NCBI RefSeq assembly: GCF_014199945.1
Contig: NZ_JACHOR010000005.1
Location: 124,001 to 188,000, forward strand
DNA: 64,000 nt
Source of the DNA: Brevundimonas variabilis
GTDB taxonomy: Bacteria; Pseudomonadota; Alphaproteobacteria; Caulobacterales; Caulobacteraceae
Direction of reading: 5' to 3'
Under the pieces are notes generated by a model. The model worked only from the letters and a program-made list of their open reading frames with translations, did not search any database and was not told where the DNA came from. This document shows positions 34,079 to 43,613 of this stretch, piece after piece. A program made the translations under genes and the position numbers. Position 1 is the first letter of the stretch. Each line of letters begins with the position of its first letter.

Positions 34079-35425
34079 CTAGCCGACCCGATCAAGCCGG
34101 GCAGCGAAGAAGCCGTCGACCCCGCCCTTGTCGGCCCACATCGAGGGCAGAATGCGGAGCCACCCCTCCGGCGTCAGGGCTTCCGACGGTGCGCCCACAG
34201 CCCCGGGATCGGCCGGGGCTGTGCGGAAGGCGGGGTTGCGGCGCAGGAAGGCGATGATCTGGGTCTCGCCTTCCTCGCGCTCCAGGGAACAGACGCAATA
34301 GACAAGCCGCCCACCGGGAGCGACGCGCTCGGCTGCGGCATCCAGCAGGCGATGCTGGACGTCCGCCAGCTTGCCGACCTCGGCCGGCTTGGTGGTGCGC
34401 AGGACTTCTGGATTCCGACGGAAGGTGCCGGTGGCCGTGCAGGGGGCGTCCAGCAGCACGGCGTCGAAGGTACGGCTGTCCAGCCACTCCTCGGCCGGCA
34501 TGACGGCGATCTCGGCAGCCAGGCCGGTGCGTCCGAGGTTCTGGCGCAACCGGTTCAGCCGGGCATCGGAACGGTCGAGAGCGGCGACCGAGGCTCCCGA
34601 AGCAGCGATCTGAAGCGTCTTGCCGCCGGGTGCGGCGCACATATCCAGCGCTGTCTCGCCGGCCTGCGGAGCCAGCAGGCGCACCGGCACGGCGGCGGCG
34701 GCGTCCTGGACCCACCAGATGCCGTCCTCATAGCCAGGCCAGGTGGCGACGTCGCCGCGCATGCCGGTACGGACCGTCCCGCCCGGCAGGACCTCGCCCT
34801 CGACGAGGGCGGCCAGGGCCTCAGGGTCTTCTCCCGGCTTCAGGCTGAGGTCGGTGGCCGGTTCCTCTGTGGCCGCCTGTGCGAGGCCCTGCAGGGCCGC
34901 ATCGCCATAGGTCTGTTTCCAGCGGGCAGCGATCCAGTCGGGCAGATTGCCGACGGCGTCGGTGGGGCCGGGACCCTCGCGCTCGATCCCGCGCAGCACG
35001 GCATTGACGAGGGCCTTGTAGGGCCGCGTCTTGACCTCGCGTTCGGCCAGCTTCACCGCGGTCGAGACGGCTGCGAACGCCGGGGTGCCGAGCACCAGGG
35101 TCTGGGCCAGCGAGACCCGCATGATGGTCCGGATGGCTTCGGGCGGGCGCTTCTGCAGGCGGCGGTCCAGGATCTGGTCGATCTCGCCGAGACGACGCAA
35201 CGCAGCCATGGCCACCGCGCGGGCAAAGGCCCGGTCCGGTCCGGGCAGAGCCGTCACGGCCGGCAGGGCCAGGGCCTCGTCGAGGCCGCCGCGCCGGATC
35301 AGCGCGGCATTCAGCAGGACGCCGGCGGCCACGCGGGCTTCCACACCGATGTCGGCAGTCTCGTCGTGGACCCGCTCTTCCTGCGGCTTGGGTTCACGGC
35401 GCGGACCGCGCGCCTTGTCGGCCAT
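34079..35425 (-). CDS. rsmB: RsmB/NOP family RNA (cytosine-5) methyltransferase
   Basis: This 448-residue protein has an N-terminal NusB-like domain (DETADIGVEARVAAGVLLNA onward) and a C-terminal Rossmann methyltransferase. SAM motif I is DMCAAPGGKT; the catalytic cysteines are in DAPCTATGTFRRNPEV and VYCVCSLEREEGE. RsmB makes m5C967 in 16S rRNA. The ATG at 35425 (MADKARGPRREPK) is used, but a TTG that overlaps the kup stop (35500) would add a Gly-rich 25-residue leader and couple the two genes, and it cannot be excluded. Confidence 0.9.
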   Translation of the reverse strand: MADKARGPRREPKPQEERVHDETADIGVEARVAAGVLLNAALIRRGGLDEALALPAVTALPGPDRAFARAVAMAALRRLGEIDQILDRRLQKRPPEAIRTIMRVSLAQTLVLGTPAFAAVSTAVKLAEREVKTRPYKALVNAVLRGIEREGPGPTDAVGNLPDWIAARWKQTYGDAALQGLAQAATEEPATDLSLKPGEDPEALAALVEGEVLPGGTVRTGMRGDVATWPGYEDGIWWVQDAAAAVPVRLLAPQAGETALDMCAAPGGKTLQIAASGASVAALDRSDARLNRLRQNLGRTGLAAEIAVMPAEEWLDSRTFDAVLLDAPCTATGTFRRNPEVLRTTKPAEVGKLADVQHRLLDAAAERVAPGGRLVYCVCSLEREEGETQIIAFLRRNPAFRTAPADPGAVGAPSEALTPEGWLRILPSMWADKGGVDGFFAARLDRVG

Positions 35426-35496
35426 GCGCCGACCCCGGGCATCGGAGCTCTTGCCGCCTCCACCGCCACCGGGGCCGCCGGCCCGGCCACCGGGCT

Positions 35497-37446
35497 TCAA
35501 ACCGCCACCTGGGTGCCGAGTTCGACCACGCGGCCGGGGGGAATGTGGAAAAAGTCGGTGGGGTTGGCGGCGTTTCGCATCAGGAAGATATACAGCTTGT
35601 CCTGCCACAGGGGCATACCCCGCGCCGCCGACGGCACGACCGAGCGGCGACCCAGGAAGAAGCTGGTCGACATGATGTCGAACTTCAGCCCCTGTTTGCG
35701 GCACAGGCCGAGCGCGCGCGGGATCACCGGACTTTCCATGAAGCCATAGTGGAGGGTGATCTTCTTGAAGTCGTCATTGATGACTTCCATCAGGATCCGG
35801 TCGCTGTCGGGCACCCGCGGACGGTCGGTCGTGCGGACCGTCAGGATGATGTTCTTCTCGTGCAGCACCTTGTTGTGCTTGAGATTGTGCATCAGGGCGA
35901 CGGGGGCGACGTCGGGATCGCTGGTCAGGAAGACGGCGGTGCCGGGCGCGCGATGCGGGGGGCGGGCCCTCAGCATCTCGATCAGGTCCGTCAGCGGCAG
36001 GCTGTCCTTCTTGGCCTTGGTCGTCAGGATCTGCGAGCCCCGGGTCCAGGTCCACATGATCAGAACCAGCCCGGCCCCGAGGACCAGAGGCATCCAGGCT
36101 CCATCCGGGATCTTGAGCAGGTTGGAGGTCAGGAACACGATGTCGATGAAGCCGAACGGGATCAGGGTCGCCAGCGCCGCCCAAAGGGGCCACTTCCACT
36201 TCTTGGTGATGACGAAATACGCCATCATCGTATTCACCAGCATGGTGCCGGTCACCGCCACGCCATAGGCAGCCGTGAGGTTGGACGAGCTCTGGAAGAC
36301 CACCAGCAGCACGAGGACACCGATCAGCAGCAGGGTATTCACGGCCGGGACGAAGATCTGGCCTGCCTGGGTTTCGGAGGTGAATTTGATGTCGATGCGT
36401 GGCAGGAGCCCGAGCTGGACAGCCTGCTGCGTGACCGAGAAGGCTCCGGTGATGACGGCCTGCGAAGCGATGACCGTCGCCGCGGTGGCCAGTCCCAGCA
36501 TCGGCCAGTAGGCAACTTCTGGCACCATTTCCCAGAACGGATTGGCCGCGGTCGAGGGGTCGGACAGGATCAGGGCTCCCTGGCCCAGATAGTTCAGCGT
36601 CAGGCAGGGCAGGACGAAGGTCAGCCAGCCCATGCGGATCGGAGCCTTCCCGAAATGCCCCATGTCGGCATACAGGGCCTCCGCGCCGGTGACGGCGAGG
36701 AACACGCTCCCCAGAATGATGAAGCCGAGAAACCCGTCGTTGATCAGCAGGAGGACGCCGTAGTGGGGTGACAGGGCCCGCAGCACGCTGATGTCGTCGA
36801 AGATGTGATAGACGCCCAGCCCGCCCAGGCACAGGAACCAGACGGCCGTGATCGGGCCGAAGAATTTGGCGAGACCCGCCGTGCCCTTGGACTGGACAAG
36901 AAACAGGGCGATCAGGATGCCGGCGCAGATCGGCACGATGAACGAATCCAGTGCGCCACCGATACCGGGGGCATCCTTGACGCCTTCGACGGCCGACAGG
37001 ACGGAAATCGCCGGGGTGATGATGCCGTCGCCATAGAAGAGCGCCGCACCGCAGACGCCCAGGATGAAGATCCAGGCACTGCGGCGGCCGACGGCATTCT
37101 GGGCCAGAGCCATGAGCGCCAGGGTCCCGCCCTCGCCCTTGTTGTCCGCACGCATCAGGAAGAAGACGTATTTGAACGTCACGACGATCATCAGCGCCCA
37201 GAAGGCCAGGGATACGACGCCGATGACGGCCAGATCGCCACCCACGCCGTCGCGCGCATGGTCGATCGCCTCGCGCAGCGCATAGAGCGGGCTGGTGCCG
37301 ATGTCGCCGAAGACCACGCCGATGGCGCCAATCGTCAAACCCCAGAATCCGGCCTTCTTCGCCGCATGTGCGACGGGGCCGGGAGACGGGGCAGTAGCGG
37401 ACGCGGCGAGGGGAGCGCTGTCGTCCTGGGGTGTGTCCCCGGCCAT
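35497..37446 (-). CDS. kup: Low-affinity potassium transporter Kup
   Basis: This 649-residue K+ uptake permease of the KUP/HAK/KT family has about 12 helices, beginning with GFWGLTIGAIGVVFGDIGTS-type sequence and DIGTSPLYALREA, and a C-terminal cytoplasmic domain ending VVELGTQVAV. The ATG at 37446 is chosen because GGAGG lies 6 bases upstream. It imports K+ with protons across the inner membrane. rsmB follows closely on the same strand. A 190-base divergent gap separates it from the Rrf2 gene. Confidence 0.95.
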   Translation of the reverse strand: MAGDTPQDDSAPLAASATAPSPGPVAHAAKKAGFWGLTIGAIGVVFGDIGTSPLYALREAIDHARDGVGGDLAVIGVVSLAFWALMIVVTFKYVFFLMRADNKGEGGTLALMALAQNAVGRRSAWIFILGVCGAALFYGDGIITPAISVLSAVEGVKDAPGIGGALDSFIVPICAGILIALFLVQSKGTAGLAKFFGPITAVWFLCLGGLGVYHIFDDISVLRALSPHYGVLLLINDGFLGFIILGSVFLAVTGAEALYADMGHFGKAPIRMGWLTFVLPCLTLNYLGQGALILSDPSTAANPFWEMVPEVAYWPMLGLATAATVIASQAVITGAFSVTQQAVQLGLLPRIDIKFTSETQAGQIFVPAVNTLLLIGVLVLLVVFQSSSNLTAAYGVAVTGTMLVNTMMAYFVITKKWKWPLWAALATLIPFGFIDIVFLTSNLLKIPDGAWMPLVLGAGLVLIMWTWTRGSQILTTKAKKDSLPLTDLIEMLRARPPHRAPGTAVFLTSDPDVAPVALMHNLKHNKVLHEKNIILTVRTTDRPRVPDSDRILMEVINDDFKKITLHYGFMESPVIPRALGLCRKQGLKFDIMSTSFFLGRRSVVPSAARGMPLWQDKLYIFLMRNAANPTDFFHIPPGRVVELGTQVAV

Positions 37447-37636
37447 GAATATCCTCCGGGCATCGCGTCGGCGGCCCATCAAAGCGGCGTGGCCTTAGGC
37501 TCATTCCGCTTCCGGTTCAATCGCGCACACCCAAAACGAATTCAATGGTCGTGCAGACGGCCCCCGTTCACCTTGCACCCGCTATTTGTGAATCCGGGCG
37601 CGAGCGCCTACCTTGAAGTCCGGACCCGAACCAAAA

Positions 37637-38131
37637 ATGTCAGACAGCCAACGCTTTCCCGTCGCCGCCCATGCCCTGGCCTATCTGGCCCACAAGGGTG
37701 CCTTTGCCGCTGCCCAGGCCGTACCGAGTGCGATCCTGGCCGCGTCGGTGCCGACGAACCCCGTGGTGATCCGTCGCGTGACAGCCCTGCTGGCCAAGGC
37801 CGGGCTGATCGCCACCCGCCCCGGCGCGTCGGGCGGGGCCTGGTTGCTCGCGAAACCCGAGGATATCCAGCTGGATGTGGTCCTGCGTGCAGTCAATGGC
37901 TGTGCGCATCTGGGCTCGCCGCCAGCCGGAGCCAAAGGCTGTCCCGTTGGCCAGCATATCCCGCGCCAGGTGGCCAAGGCCCTGACGGCGGCTGACAATG
38001 CTGCTTCGGCCGCCCTGTCGAAGATCAGCATCGCCGACCTGCTGGCTGGTCAGCCGGACTCTCTGGCGGGACTTGAGCCGCACCCGATGTGCACCGAGGT
38101 CATTCGTCGCGCGAGCGCCGTGGCCGCTTGA
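37637..38131 (+). CDS. Rrf2 family transcriptional regulator
   Basis: This 164-residue Rrf2-type winged-helix protein starts SQRFPVAAHALAYLAHKGA and has the recognition-helix region NPVVIRRVTALLAKAGLIAT followed by GASGGAWLLAKP. Cysteines occur at GCAHLG, KGCPVG and PMCTE, which is not the tight IscR/NsrR cluster spacing, so Fe-S binding is uncertain; it resembles YwnA-type thiol-responsive members. It is coupled to the downstream SDR gene, which may be its main target. Confidence 0.88.
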   Translation: MSDSQRFPVAAHALAYLAHKGAFAAAQAVPSAILAASVPTNPVVIRRVTALLAKAGLIATRPGASGGAWLLAKPEDIQLDVVLRAVNGCAHLGSPPAGAKGCPVGQHIPRQVAKALTAADNAASAALSKISIADLLAGQPDSLAGLEPHPMCTEVIRRASAVAA

Positions 38132-38925
38132 GCCGTCGAACGGTCCTGATCACGGGGGCCTCCGCCGGAATCGGCGCGGCGATGGCGCGGGTCTATGCGG
38201 CCGAGGGCTGGGACCTGATCCTGACGGCCCGGCGCGAGGCGGCGCTGGATGCCCTTGCCGACGAGACGCGGAGGATCGGAGCCAACGTCACTGTCCTGAC
38301 CGCAGACCTTGCCGAACCAGGCGCTCCGGAAGCGCTGGTGGCCCAGATCACGGCGCGGGGACTGACCGTCGACGGGCTGGTCAACAATGCCGGATTCAGC
38401 CTGACGACGGGGTTTCTGGCCACGAAGCCCGAACAGCACGCAGGCTCGATCCGGGTCATGCTGACCGCGCCCGTCGAACTGAGCCGGCTGCTGCTGCCGG
38501 GCATGGTCGGGAGGCGGTTCGGACGGATCCTCAATGTCGCCTCGATCGCGGGCCTTATGCCGGCAACCGGGGGCGATACGCTGTACGGACCGATCAAGAG
38601 CTTCCTGATCAAGGCCTCACAGGGGCTTCGCCTGGAAATGCAGGGCACGGGGGTCCACGTCACGGCCCTGTGTCCCGGCTACACTTTCACCGAATTCCAT
38701 GACATCAACGGCTCGCGTGCGGACGTCACATCCGCCTACCCCGCCTGGATGTGGATGACGGCCGAGGCGGTGGCGCGCGCGGGTTACGACGCGGTCGAGG
38801 CCAACCGGCCGCGCGTCATTCCCGGCTGGCGAAACCGGTTGCTGTCGATCATCCCGAAGCTGCTGCCCAATGGTGTGGCGCTGAGCATCATTGCAGGGCA
38901 CGCGCGGCGGCTGAAGCGCCTCTAG
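38128..38925 (+). CDS. Short-chain dehydrogenase/reductase
   Basis: This 265-residue classical SDR has the cofactor motif TGASAGIGAAMARVYA (about 8-23), NNAGFS near 86, catalytic Ser in NVASIAGLM and the active-site Tyr-Lys in YGPIKSFL. Translation starts at TTG 38128, overlapping the TGA of the Rrf2 gene, so the two are coupled. It probably uses NAD(P)H on an unknown carbonyl substrate. Rrf2-SDR pairs usually respond to redox or electrophile stress. Confidence 0.9.
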   Translation: MSRRTVLITGASAGIGAAMARVYAAEGWDLILTARREAALDALADETRRIGANVTVLTADLAEPGAPEALVAQITARGLTVDGLVNNAGFSLTTGFLATKPEQHAGSIRVMLTAPVELSRLLLPGMVGRRFGRILNVASIAGLMPATGGDTLYGPIKSFLIKASQGLRLEMQGTGVHVTALCPGYTFTEFHDINGSRADVTSAYPAWMWMTAEAVARAGYDAVEANRPRVIPGWRNRLLSIIPKLLPNGVALSIIAGHARRLKRL

Positions 38926-38934
38926 CCTATCCGC

Positions 38935-39633
38935 CTAGTGACCGCTGTCAGGGTAGGGGGACGTCACGGCCCCGGCGAACATCCCGGGAATGGCTTCGCC
39001 GAGTCCCGCAAGGATGAACTGGATCGCCAGCGCACAGAGGATAAGCCCCAGGACCCGCACGATGATGGCCATGCCGACATCGCCCAGAAGCCGGCTGATG
39101 GGGCCGGTCAGGGCGAAACAGGCGAAGGTGGCGGCCCCGGCGGCGGCAATGGCCACCAGGCCCGCGACGGTGCCTTCATAGCCGATCTTGCTCGCCTCTC
39201 CGGCCTGGATGATGATGGTCGAGATGGCTCCCGGCCCGATCAGCAGCGGCATGGCGAAGGGCACGATCAGACGTTTGAAGCGGCGGCTGGCATAGCCGCG
39301 AACGTCCTTGGCGTCATTGGCCGCATCGGCATCGGCGAACATGGTCAGGAAGTCCTCGCGGGTCATGTCCAGGCCCAGCAGCAGCAGCAGGATGCCGCCC
39401 GCGATCCGGAAGGCGGCCAGCGAGATGCCGAAGAACTGCAGCAGCCCCAGCCCCGTGAAGAAGAAGAAGGCCAGGAAGGCCACGATGAACAGGCAGATCA
39501 GGGCCGAGACCGAAATCCGCTGGCGCGCACTGGCTCCGGCGGTGGCGGCGGCAAAGATCGGGATGTTGCCGATCGGATCGACCAGGGCGAACAGCGCCAC
39601 GAAGAGGTTGACCCCCAGATCGACGGCGTCCAT
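38935..39633 (-). CDS. MarC family integral membrane protein
   Basis: This 232-residue protein has six hydrophobic helices and the MarC pattern: LFVALFALVDPIGNIPIF near the start, then ISVSALICLFIVAFLAFFFF, and PFAMPLLIGPGAISTIII in the second half. The physiological role of the family is unsettled; the old multidrug-resistance link was not confirmed. It ends 10 bases from the convergent SDR gene and is divergent from pyrF. Confidence 0.92.
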   Translation of the reverse strand: MDAVDLGVNLFVALFALVDPIGNIPIFAAATAGASARQRISVSALICLFIVAFLAFFFFTGLGLLQFFGISLAAFRIAGGILLLLLGLDMTREDFLTMFADADAANDAKDVRGYASRRFKRLIVPFAMPLLIGPGAISTIIIQAGEASKIGYEGTVAGLVAIAAAGAATFACFALTGPISRLLGDVGMAIIVRVLGLILCALAIQFILAGLGEAIPGMFAGAVTSPYPDSGH

Positions 39634-39717
39634 GCCAGCCCCCTCAGCCTGAAATCCCTACCGGCCCGACGCCGACGTGTTCGCGTCCCGCTCTAGCCGG
39701 TTCGCCGGAGCCCGTCG

Positions 39718-40446
39718 ATGACCTCACCGCTGCTGAATGACCCGCGACTGATCGTGGGGCTGGACCTGCCCTCGATCGAGGCCGCGAAGGCGATGGTCGA
39801 CCGCATCGGCGAGGGGGTCAGTTTCTACAAGATCGGGCTGACGCTGCTGGCGCGGCCGGGCGGGGTCGAACTTGCCCATGAACTGCGCGCACGCGGGAAG
39901 GCCGTGTTCCAGGACTGGAAGCTCCACGACATCGGCGCCCAGGTGGAAGGGGCTGCCCGGGCGGTTGCCGAGGGGGGCTGTGACCTGCTGACGGTGCATG
40001 CCGAGCCCCAGGTCATGTCAGGCGCGGTGCGCGGGCGCGACGCAGCGGGGACGGACACGAAAATTCTGGGCGTCACCGTCCTGACCAGCCTGTCGGAGGC
40101 GGATCTGGCGGCCATCGGCTATGGCGCGACGGCGGCGGATCTGGTCGCGCAGCGGGTCCGGCAGGCGCTGGATTGCGGCATCGACGGCGTGGTCTCGAGC
40201 CCGCTGGAAGCCGCGCGGGTGCGGGCCATCGCCCTTGCGGCCGGTCGACCCGACTTCCTGATCGTGACCCCGGGCGTACGACCGGTCGGAAGCGAAAAGG
40301 GCGACCAGCAGCGTGTTGCCACGCCGCAGGCCGCCCTTCAGGCCGGAGCGACCCACCTGGTGGTGGCTCGCCCCGTGATCGGAGATCCCGACCCCGTCAT
40401 GGCCGCCGGCCGGATCGCGGGCGAGATGAGCGAGGTCCGGTCGTAA
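39718..40446 (+). CDS. pyrF: Orotidine 5'-phosphate decarboxylase
   Basis: PyrF makes UMP from OMP, the last step of de novo pyrimidine synthesis. The 242-residue product has the active-site tetrad region FQDWKLHDIGAQVEGAAR (DxKxxD), the starting LIVGLDLPSIEAAKAMV and the phosphate-binding TPGVRPVGSEKGDQQRV. It is complete and of normal length. It ends 22 bases from the convergent repeat-protein gene. Confidence 0.97.
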   Translation: MTSPLLNDPRLIVGLDLPSIEAAKAMVDRIGEGVSFYKIGLTLLARPGGVELAHELRARGKAVFQDWKLHDIGAQVEGAARAVAEGGCDLLTVHAEPQVMSGAVRGRDAAGTDTKILGVTVLTSLSEADLAAIGYGATAADLVAQRVRQALDCGIDGVVSSPLEAARVRAIALAAGRPDFLIVTPGVRPVGSEKGDQQRVATPQAALQAGATHLVVARPVIGDPDPVMAAGRIAGEMSEVRS

Positions 40447-40468
40447 CAGACCGCGACCGGGACAGGCG

Positions 40469-41740
40469 CTAGCCGCGTTCCCCGTGGGCGTCCCGCTCAT
40501 AGGGACGCTCGGTCGACGGGCGCGGGTGATGCGGGCGGGCCTGCGGCGCGGGCGGCGGCGGCGGCGGGGGTGTCGCCTCGTCGATGCCGTAGAACTCGTT
40601 CGGCGTCGCGGGAGCCCGGTATTCTTCCTGGTGCACATTCGGTGCGGCCACATGAACTTCTGCCTGGCTCACCTCGACCTCGGCCGGGGCGACATGGACC
40701 TGTGACGGCCGGACGTGGACCTCGGGAGCGCGGACGTGGACGTCCGACGGGCGAACGTGGACGTCGGACGGCCGCACGCGGATGCGGGCCGGATCGACAT
40801 AGACCGGGGGTGCCTCGACATAGACCGGCGGGCTATCGACATAGACCGGCGGCGCGTCGACATAGACGGGCGGGCTGTCGATGTAGACCGGAGCCTGGGA
40901 GACGCGCACGGGCGCGCCGCGCACCACGATCGGCTGTGGGCGGGGCTGTGGACGGGCAGCCTCATAGTGGATGTTGGCAGCCGGGCCATAGGCATGGACC
41001 GGAGCGGCTTCATGACCCTGTTCGTAGAAGCGCTGCTCGCTGTAGCCGTAACGACCCCCACGGTCGTGATGCTCTTCGTAGCGCTCCTCGATCACCGGGG
41101 CGCTGTACTGGACGTGACGCTCCACGCGGCGCTCGACGACCGGAGCCTCATGTTCGATGTAGCGTTCCTCATAGCGTTCTTCGCGGATCGGAGCCTCGTA
41201 GCGCTCCTCATAGCGCGCTTCCGAGCGGCGGCTGCCGTGATAGTCGCGACCGAACCCACGGACCTCATAGCCGAAGGGGGCGCTGACCGGAGCGCGGTTC
41301 CAGCCGATGGCCGTGACGCCGCCGCCCGCATACTGGACCGGGACGCCGACTGCATAGGCCGAACCATAGTCGCCGGCATAGGTGTTGATGCCGTTGCCAT
41401 AGTAGCCGCCGACGCCGCGGTAGCTGGTTCCGCCGCCACCGTACCGGCCGACGGCGCTGGCCGTGCTGAACGATCTGGCCGATCCGTAGGCGCTGGCCGA
41501 GGACGAGGCATAGGCATGGGACGAGGCGTTGACGTGATTGCTGACGTTCACATTGACGTTGCGGCCATAGTTTCCACCGCCACCCGGGTGTCCGCCGCCG
41601 CCGCCACAACCACCGCCGCAGCCCTGGTATCCGCCACCGGGATGTCCGCCGCCGCCACGGTTGCCACCGTGCTCGCCAGCCGTTGCCGTTCCGGCGACGG
41701 CCAGAGCCGCGCCGAGCGTCAGAATCAGAACCTGTTTCAC
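40469..41740 (-). CDS. Secreted Gly/His-rich protein with a heptad-repeat array
   Basis: This 423-residue protein has a signal peptide (KQVLILTLGAALAVAGTATA), a Gly/His/Cys-rich segment (GGGGHPGGGYQGCGGGCGGG), a Ser/Ala-rich stretch, a charged segment with repeated ERYEE units (RYEERYEAPIREERYEERY), a 105-residue array of xxVxVxx heptads, and a Pro/His-rich tail. GTG 41740 is preferred because GGAGA lies 7 bases before it; ATG 41746 is an alternative. No family is recognised. It is likely a periplasmic or surface, possibly metal-binding, disordered or fibrous protein. Confidence 0.75.
   Translation of the reverse strand: MKQVLILTLGAALAVAGTATAGEHGGNRGGGGHPGGGYQGCGGGCGGGGGHPGGGGNYGRNVNVNVSNHVNASSHAYASSSASAYGSARSFSTASAVGRYGGGGTSYRGVGGYYGNGINTYAGDYGSAYAVGVPVQYAGGGVTAIGWNRAPVSAPFGYEVRGFGRDYHGSRRSEARYEERYEAPIREERYEERYIEHEAPVVERRVERHVQYSAPVIEERYEEHHDRGGRYGYSEQRFYEQGHEAAPVHAYGPAANIHYEAARPQPRPQPIVVRGAPVRVSQAPVYIDSPPVYVDAPPVYVDSPPVYVEAPPVYVDPARIRVRPSDVHVRPSDVHVRAPEVHVRPSQVHVAPAEVEVSQAEVHVAAPNVHQEEYRAPATPNEFYGIDEATPPPPPPPAPQARPHHPRPSTERPYERDAHGERG
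40622..40936 (-). repeat. Tandem 21-bp coding repeat, 15 heptads
   Basis: Fifteen contiguous 7-residue units fit xxVxVxx without a gap, from QPIVVRG through five units of the PPVYVDA type to eight of the SDVHVRP type, ending PNVHQEE. The DNA shows the matching 21-base period. Confidence 0.85.
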
Positions 41741-42035
41741 AGTCATTTCTCCAGCCATGGCAGACCGATAGCGCCATCCGGAAAGGTTTTGTTAAGGTTG
41801 CAACCCGCTGGGGAAAACCAAAGACCCCGATCTGGGGCTTCCGAACCGGCGCTGGGCGGGCGGCTGAGGCACGGATGTTGTTCTGCAAGGACCCGGATGG
41901 TTAACCCGGGGAGCAAGGCGACGCGACACGCTCGCCTGACAGCCGAATGTTGAAGGGTGCGTGACTTGTCCCCTTGCCCGTCCGCGACCATCTGATCCAT
42001 TCCTCGACGAGGATTTGCGTTACAGGGACCCAACC

Positions 42036-42932
42036 ATGACCTTTGCCGACCCGACCACCGCACCGAACGACCTGATCAAGGACGGTTCGGACGCCAGTTT
42101 CATGATCGACGTGGTCGAGGCGTCGCGGTCGGTTCCTGTGCTGGTCGATTTCTGGGCGACCTGGTGCGGGCCTTGCCGTCAGCTGACCCCGGCCCTCGAG
42201 AAGGCGGTGCGGGCGCAGGGCGGCAAGATCAAGCTGGTCAAGATTGATGTCGACAAGAACCCGGCCTATGCGCAGCAGCTTCAGGTCCAGTCGATCCCGA
42301 CGGTCTATGCTTTCGTCGATGGCCGCCCCGTCGACCGGTTCATGGGCGCCCTGCCCGACAGCCAGCTGAATGCCTTCATCGACAAGCTGACCGGTGGCGA
42401 GGGCGTCAATGCGGACGTCGTTCAGCTGCTGTCGCTGGGCGAGGAATCCCTGTCTCTGGACGACCTTGGCGGCGCGGCCCAGGCCTTTGCCCAGATCCTG
42501 CAGATGGAGCCCGACAACCAGAAGGCCATCGCCGGCATGGCGCGGGTCTATCTGGCCGACGGCGACGCCGAACAGGCTGCCCAGACCATCGCCATGGCCC
42601 CTGCGGATTCAACCGAGCCTGCGGTGCAGTCTGTCCGGGCCCAGCTGGCGCTGGCCGCCACAGCGCCCGCGGGCGGGACGACGGAACTTGAGGCTCAGGT
42701 TGCCGCCAATCCGGGCGACCATCGGGCCCGCTATGACCTGTCGCTGGCCCAGGCCGCGTCGGGGGACCTGAAAGGGGCCGTCACCTCCCTTCTGACCATC
42801 GTCCAGGCCGATCGGGAGTGGAACGAGCAGGCTGCGCGCAAACAGCTCCTTGTCGTCTTCGAAGCGGCCGGGGCCACCAGCGACGTGGCGAAGGATGGGC
42901 GCCGTCGCCTGTCCTCGATCCTGTTCGCCTGA
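42036..42932 (+). CDS. Thioredoxin-domain TPR protein (CnoX/YbbN-like)
   Basis: This 298-residue protein has an N-terminal thioredoxin domain with the redox motif FWATWCGPCRQL (about 45-56) and VQSIPTVYAF, and C-terminal tetratricopeptide helices with LAQAASGDLKGAVTSLL. The layout is that of CnoX (YbbN), a redox-active holdase that protects proteins and hands them to GroEL/DnaK. Unlike E. coli YbbN it keeps both cysteines. The ATG follows AGGGA. It leads an operon with the LON-domain and Trm112-like genes. The 295-base gap upstream contains its promoter but no gene. Confidence 0.92.
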   Translation: MTFADPTTAPNDLIKDGSDASFMIDVVEASRSVPVLVDFWATWCGPCRQLTPALEKAVRAQGGKIKLVKIDVDKNPAYAQQLQVQSIPTVYAFVDGRPVDRFMGALPDSQLNAFIDKLTGGEGVNADVVQLLSLGEESLSLDDLGGAAQAFAQILQMEPDNQKAIAGMARVYLADGDAEQAAQTIAMAPADSTEPAVQSVRAQLALAATAPAGGTTELEAQVAANPGDHRARYDLSLAQAASGDLKGAVTSLLTIVQADREWNEQAARKQLLVVFEAAGATSDVAKDGRRRLSSILFA

Positions 42933-42946
42933 TAGGAACAACAGCT

Positions 42947-43603
42947 ATGGCGCAAGGGTATGTAAAGGCAGCGGACCTGCCCCAGGTGATCCCGGTGTTC
43001 CCCCTTTCGGGGACTATCCTGCTGCCCCGCGGGCAGTTGCCGCTCAACATCTTCGAGCCGCGCTATCTGAACATGATCGACGATGCGATGGCCGGGGACA
43101 GGATTCTGGGCCTGATCCAGTCGCCGGGCGGTCCGCGCCAGCTGCCCAGCCTGGCAGCCGTCGGCTGTGCCGGGCGGATCACCAGTTTCGCCGAGACATC
43201 GGACGGCCGATACCTGATCACCCTGACGGGCGTCTGCCGGTTCCGGGTCACGGCGGAAATGCCGTCACAGACCCCCTATCGTCAGGTCCGCGCGGCCTTC
43301 GCCAGTTTCGAGAGCGACCTGATCGCCCCGACCGGGGTCGACTTCGATCGCGAGACCTTCCTCGACGCCCTGCGGGCGTATCTGGAGCGCCGGCAACTCG
43401 AGATCGACTGGGACACGGCCGAGGCCGCGCCCCAGGAGGCGCTGGTCAACAGCCTGTCGATGGCCCTGCCGTTCGAAGGTCCGGAGAAACAGGCGCTGCT
43501 GGAAGCCGTGACGCTTGAAAACCGGTCAGCCGTCCTGACGGCCCTGATGCGGATCGATGCCGCCGAGACGGGCGACGGCGACACGCCGACGGCGATGCAG
43601 TAA
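42947..43603 (+). CDS. LON substrate-binding (N-terminal) domain protein
   Basis: This 218-residue protein consists of only the LON N-terminal domain: [36 protein letters not shown] and [15 protein letters not shown]. It lacks the ATPase and protease domains. Such proteins probably bind substrates or modulate proteostasis; the biochemical role is unknown. It starts 14 bases after the CnoX-like gene and is followed 10 bases later by the Trm112-like gene, suggesting a small protein-quality operon. Confidence 0.92.
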   Translation: MAQGYVKAADLPQVIPVFPLSGTILLPRGQLPLNIFEPRYLNMIDDAMAGDRILGLIQSPGGPRQLPSLAAVGCAGRITSFAETSDGRYLITLTGVCRFRVTAEMPSQTPYRQVRAAFASFESDLIAPTGVDFDRETFLDALRAYLERRQLEIDWDTAEAAPQEALVNSLSMALPFEGPEKQALLEAVTLENRSAVLTALMRIDAAETGDGDTPTAMQ

Positions 43604-43613
43604 GCGGATCACC

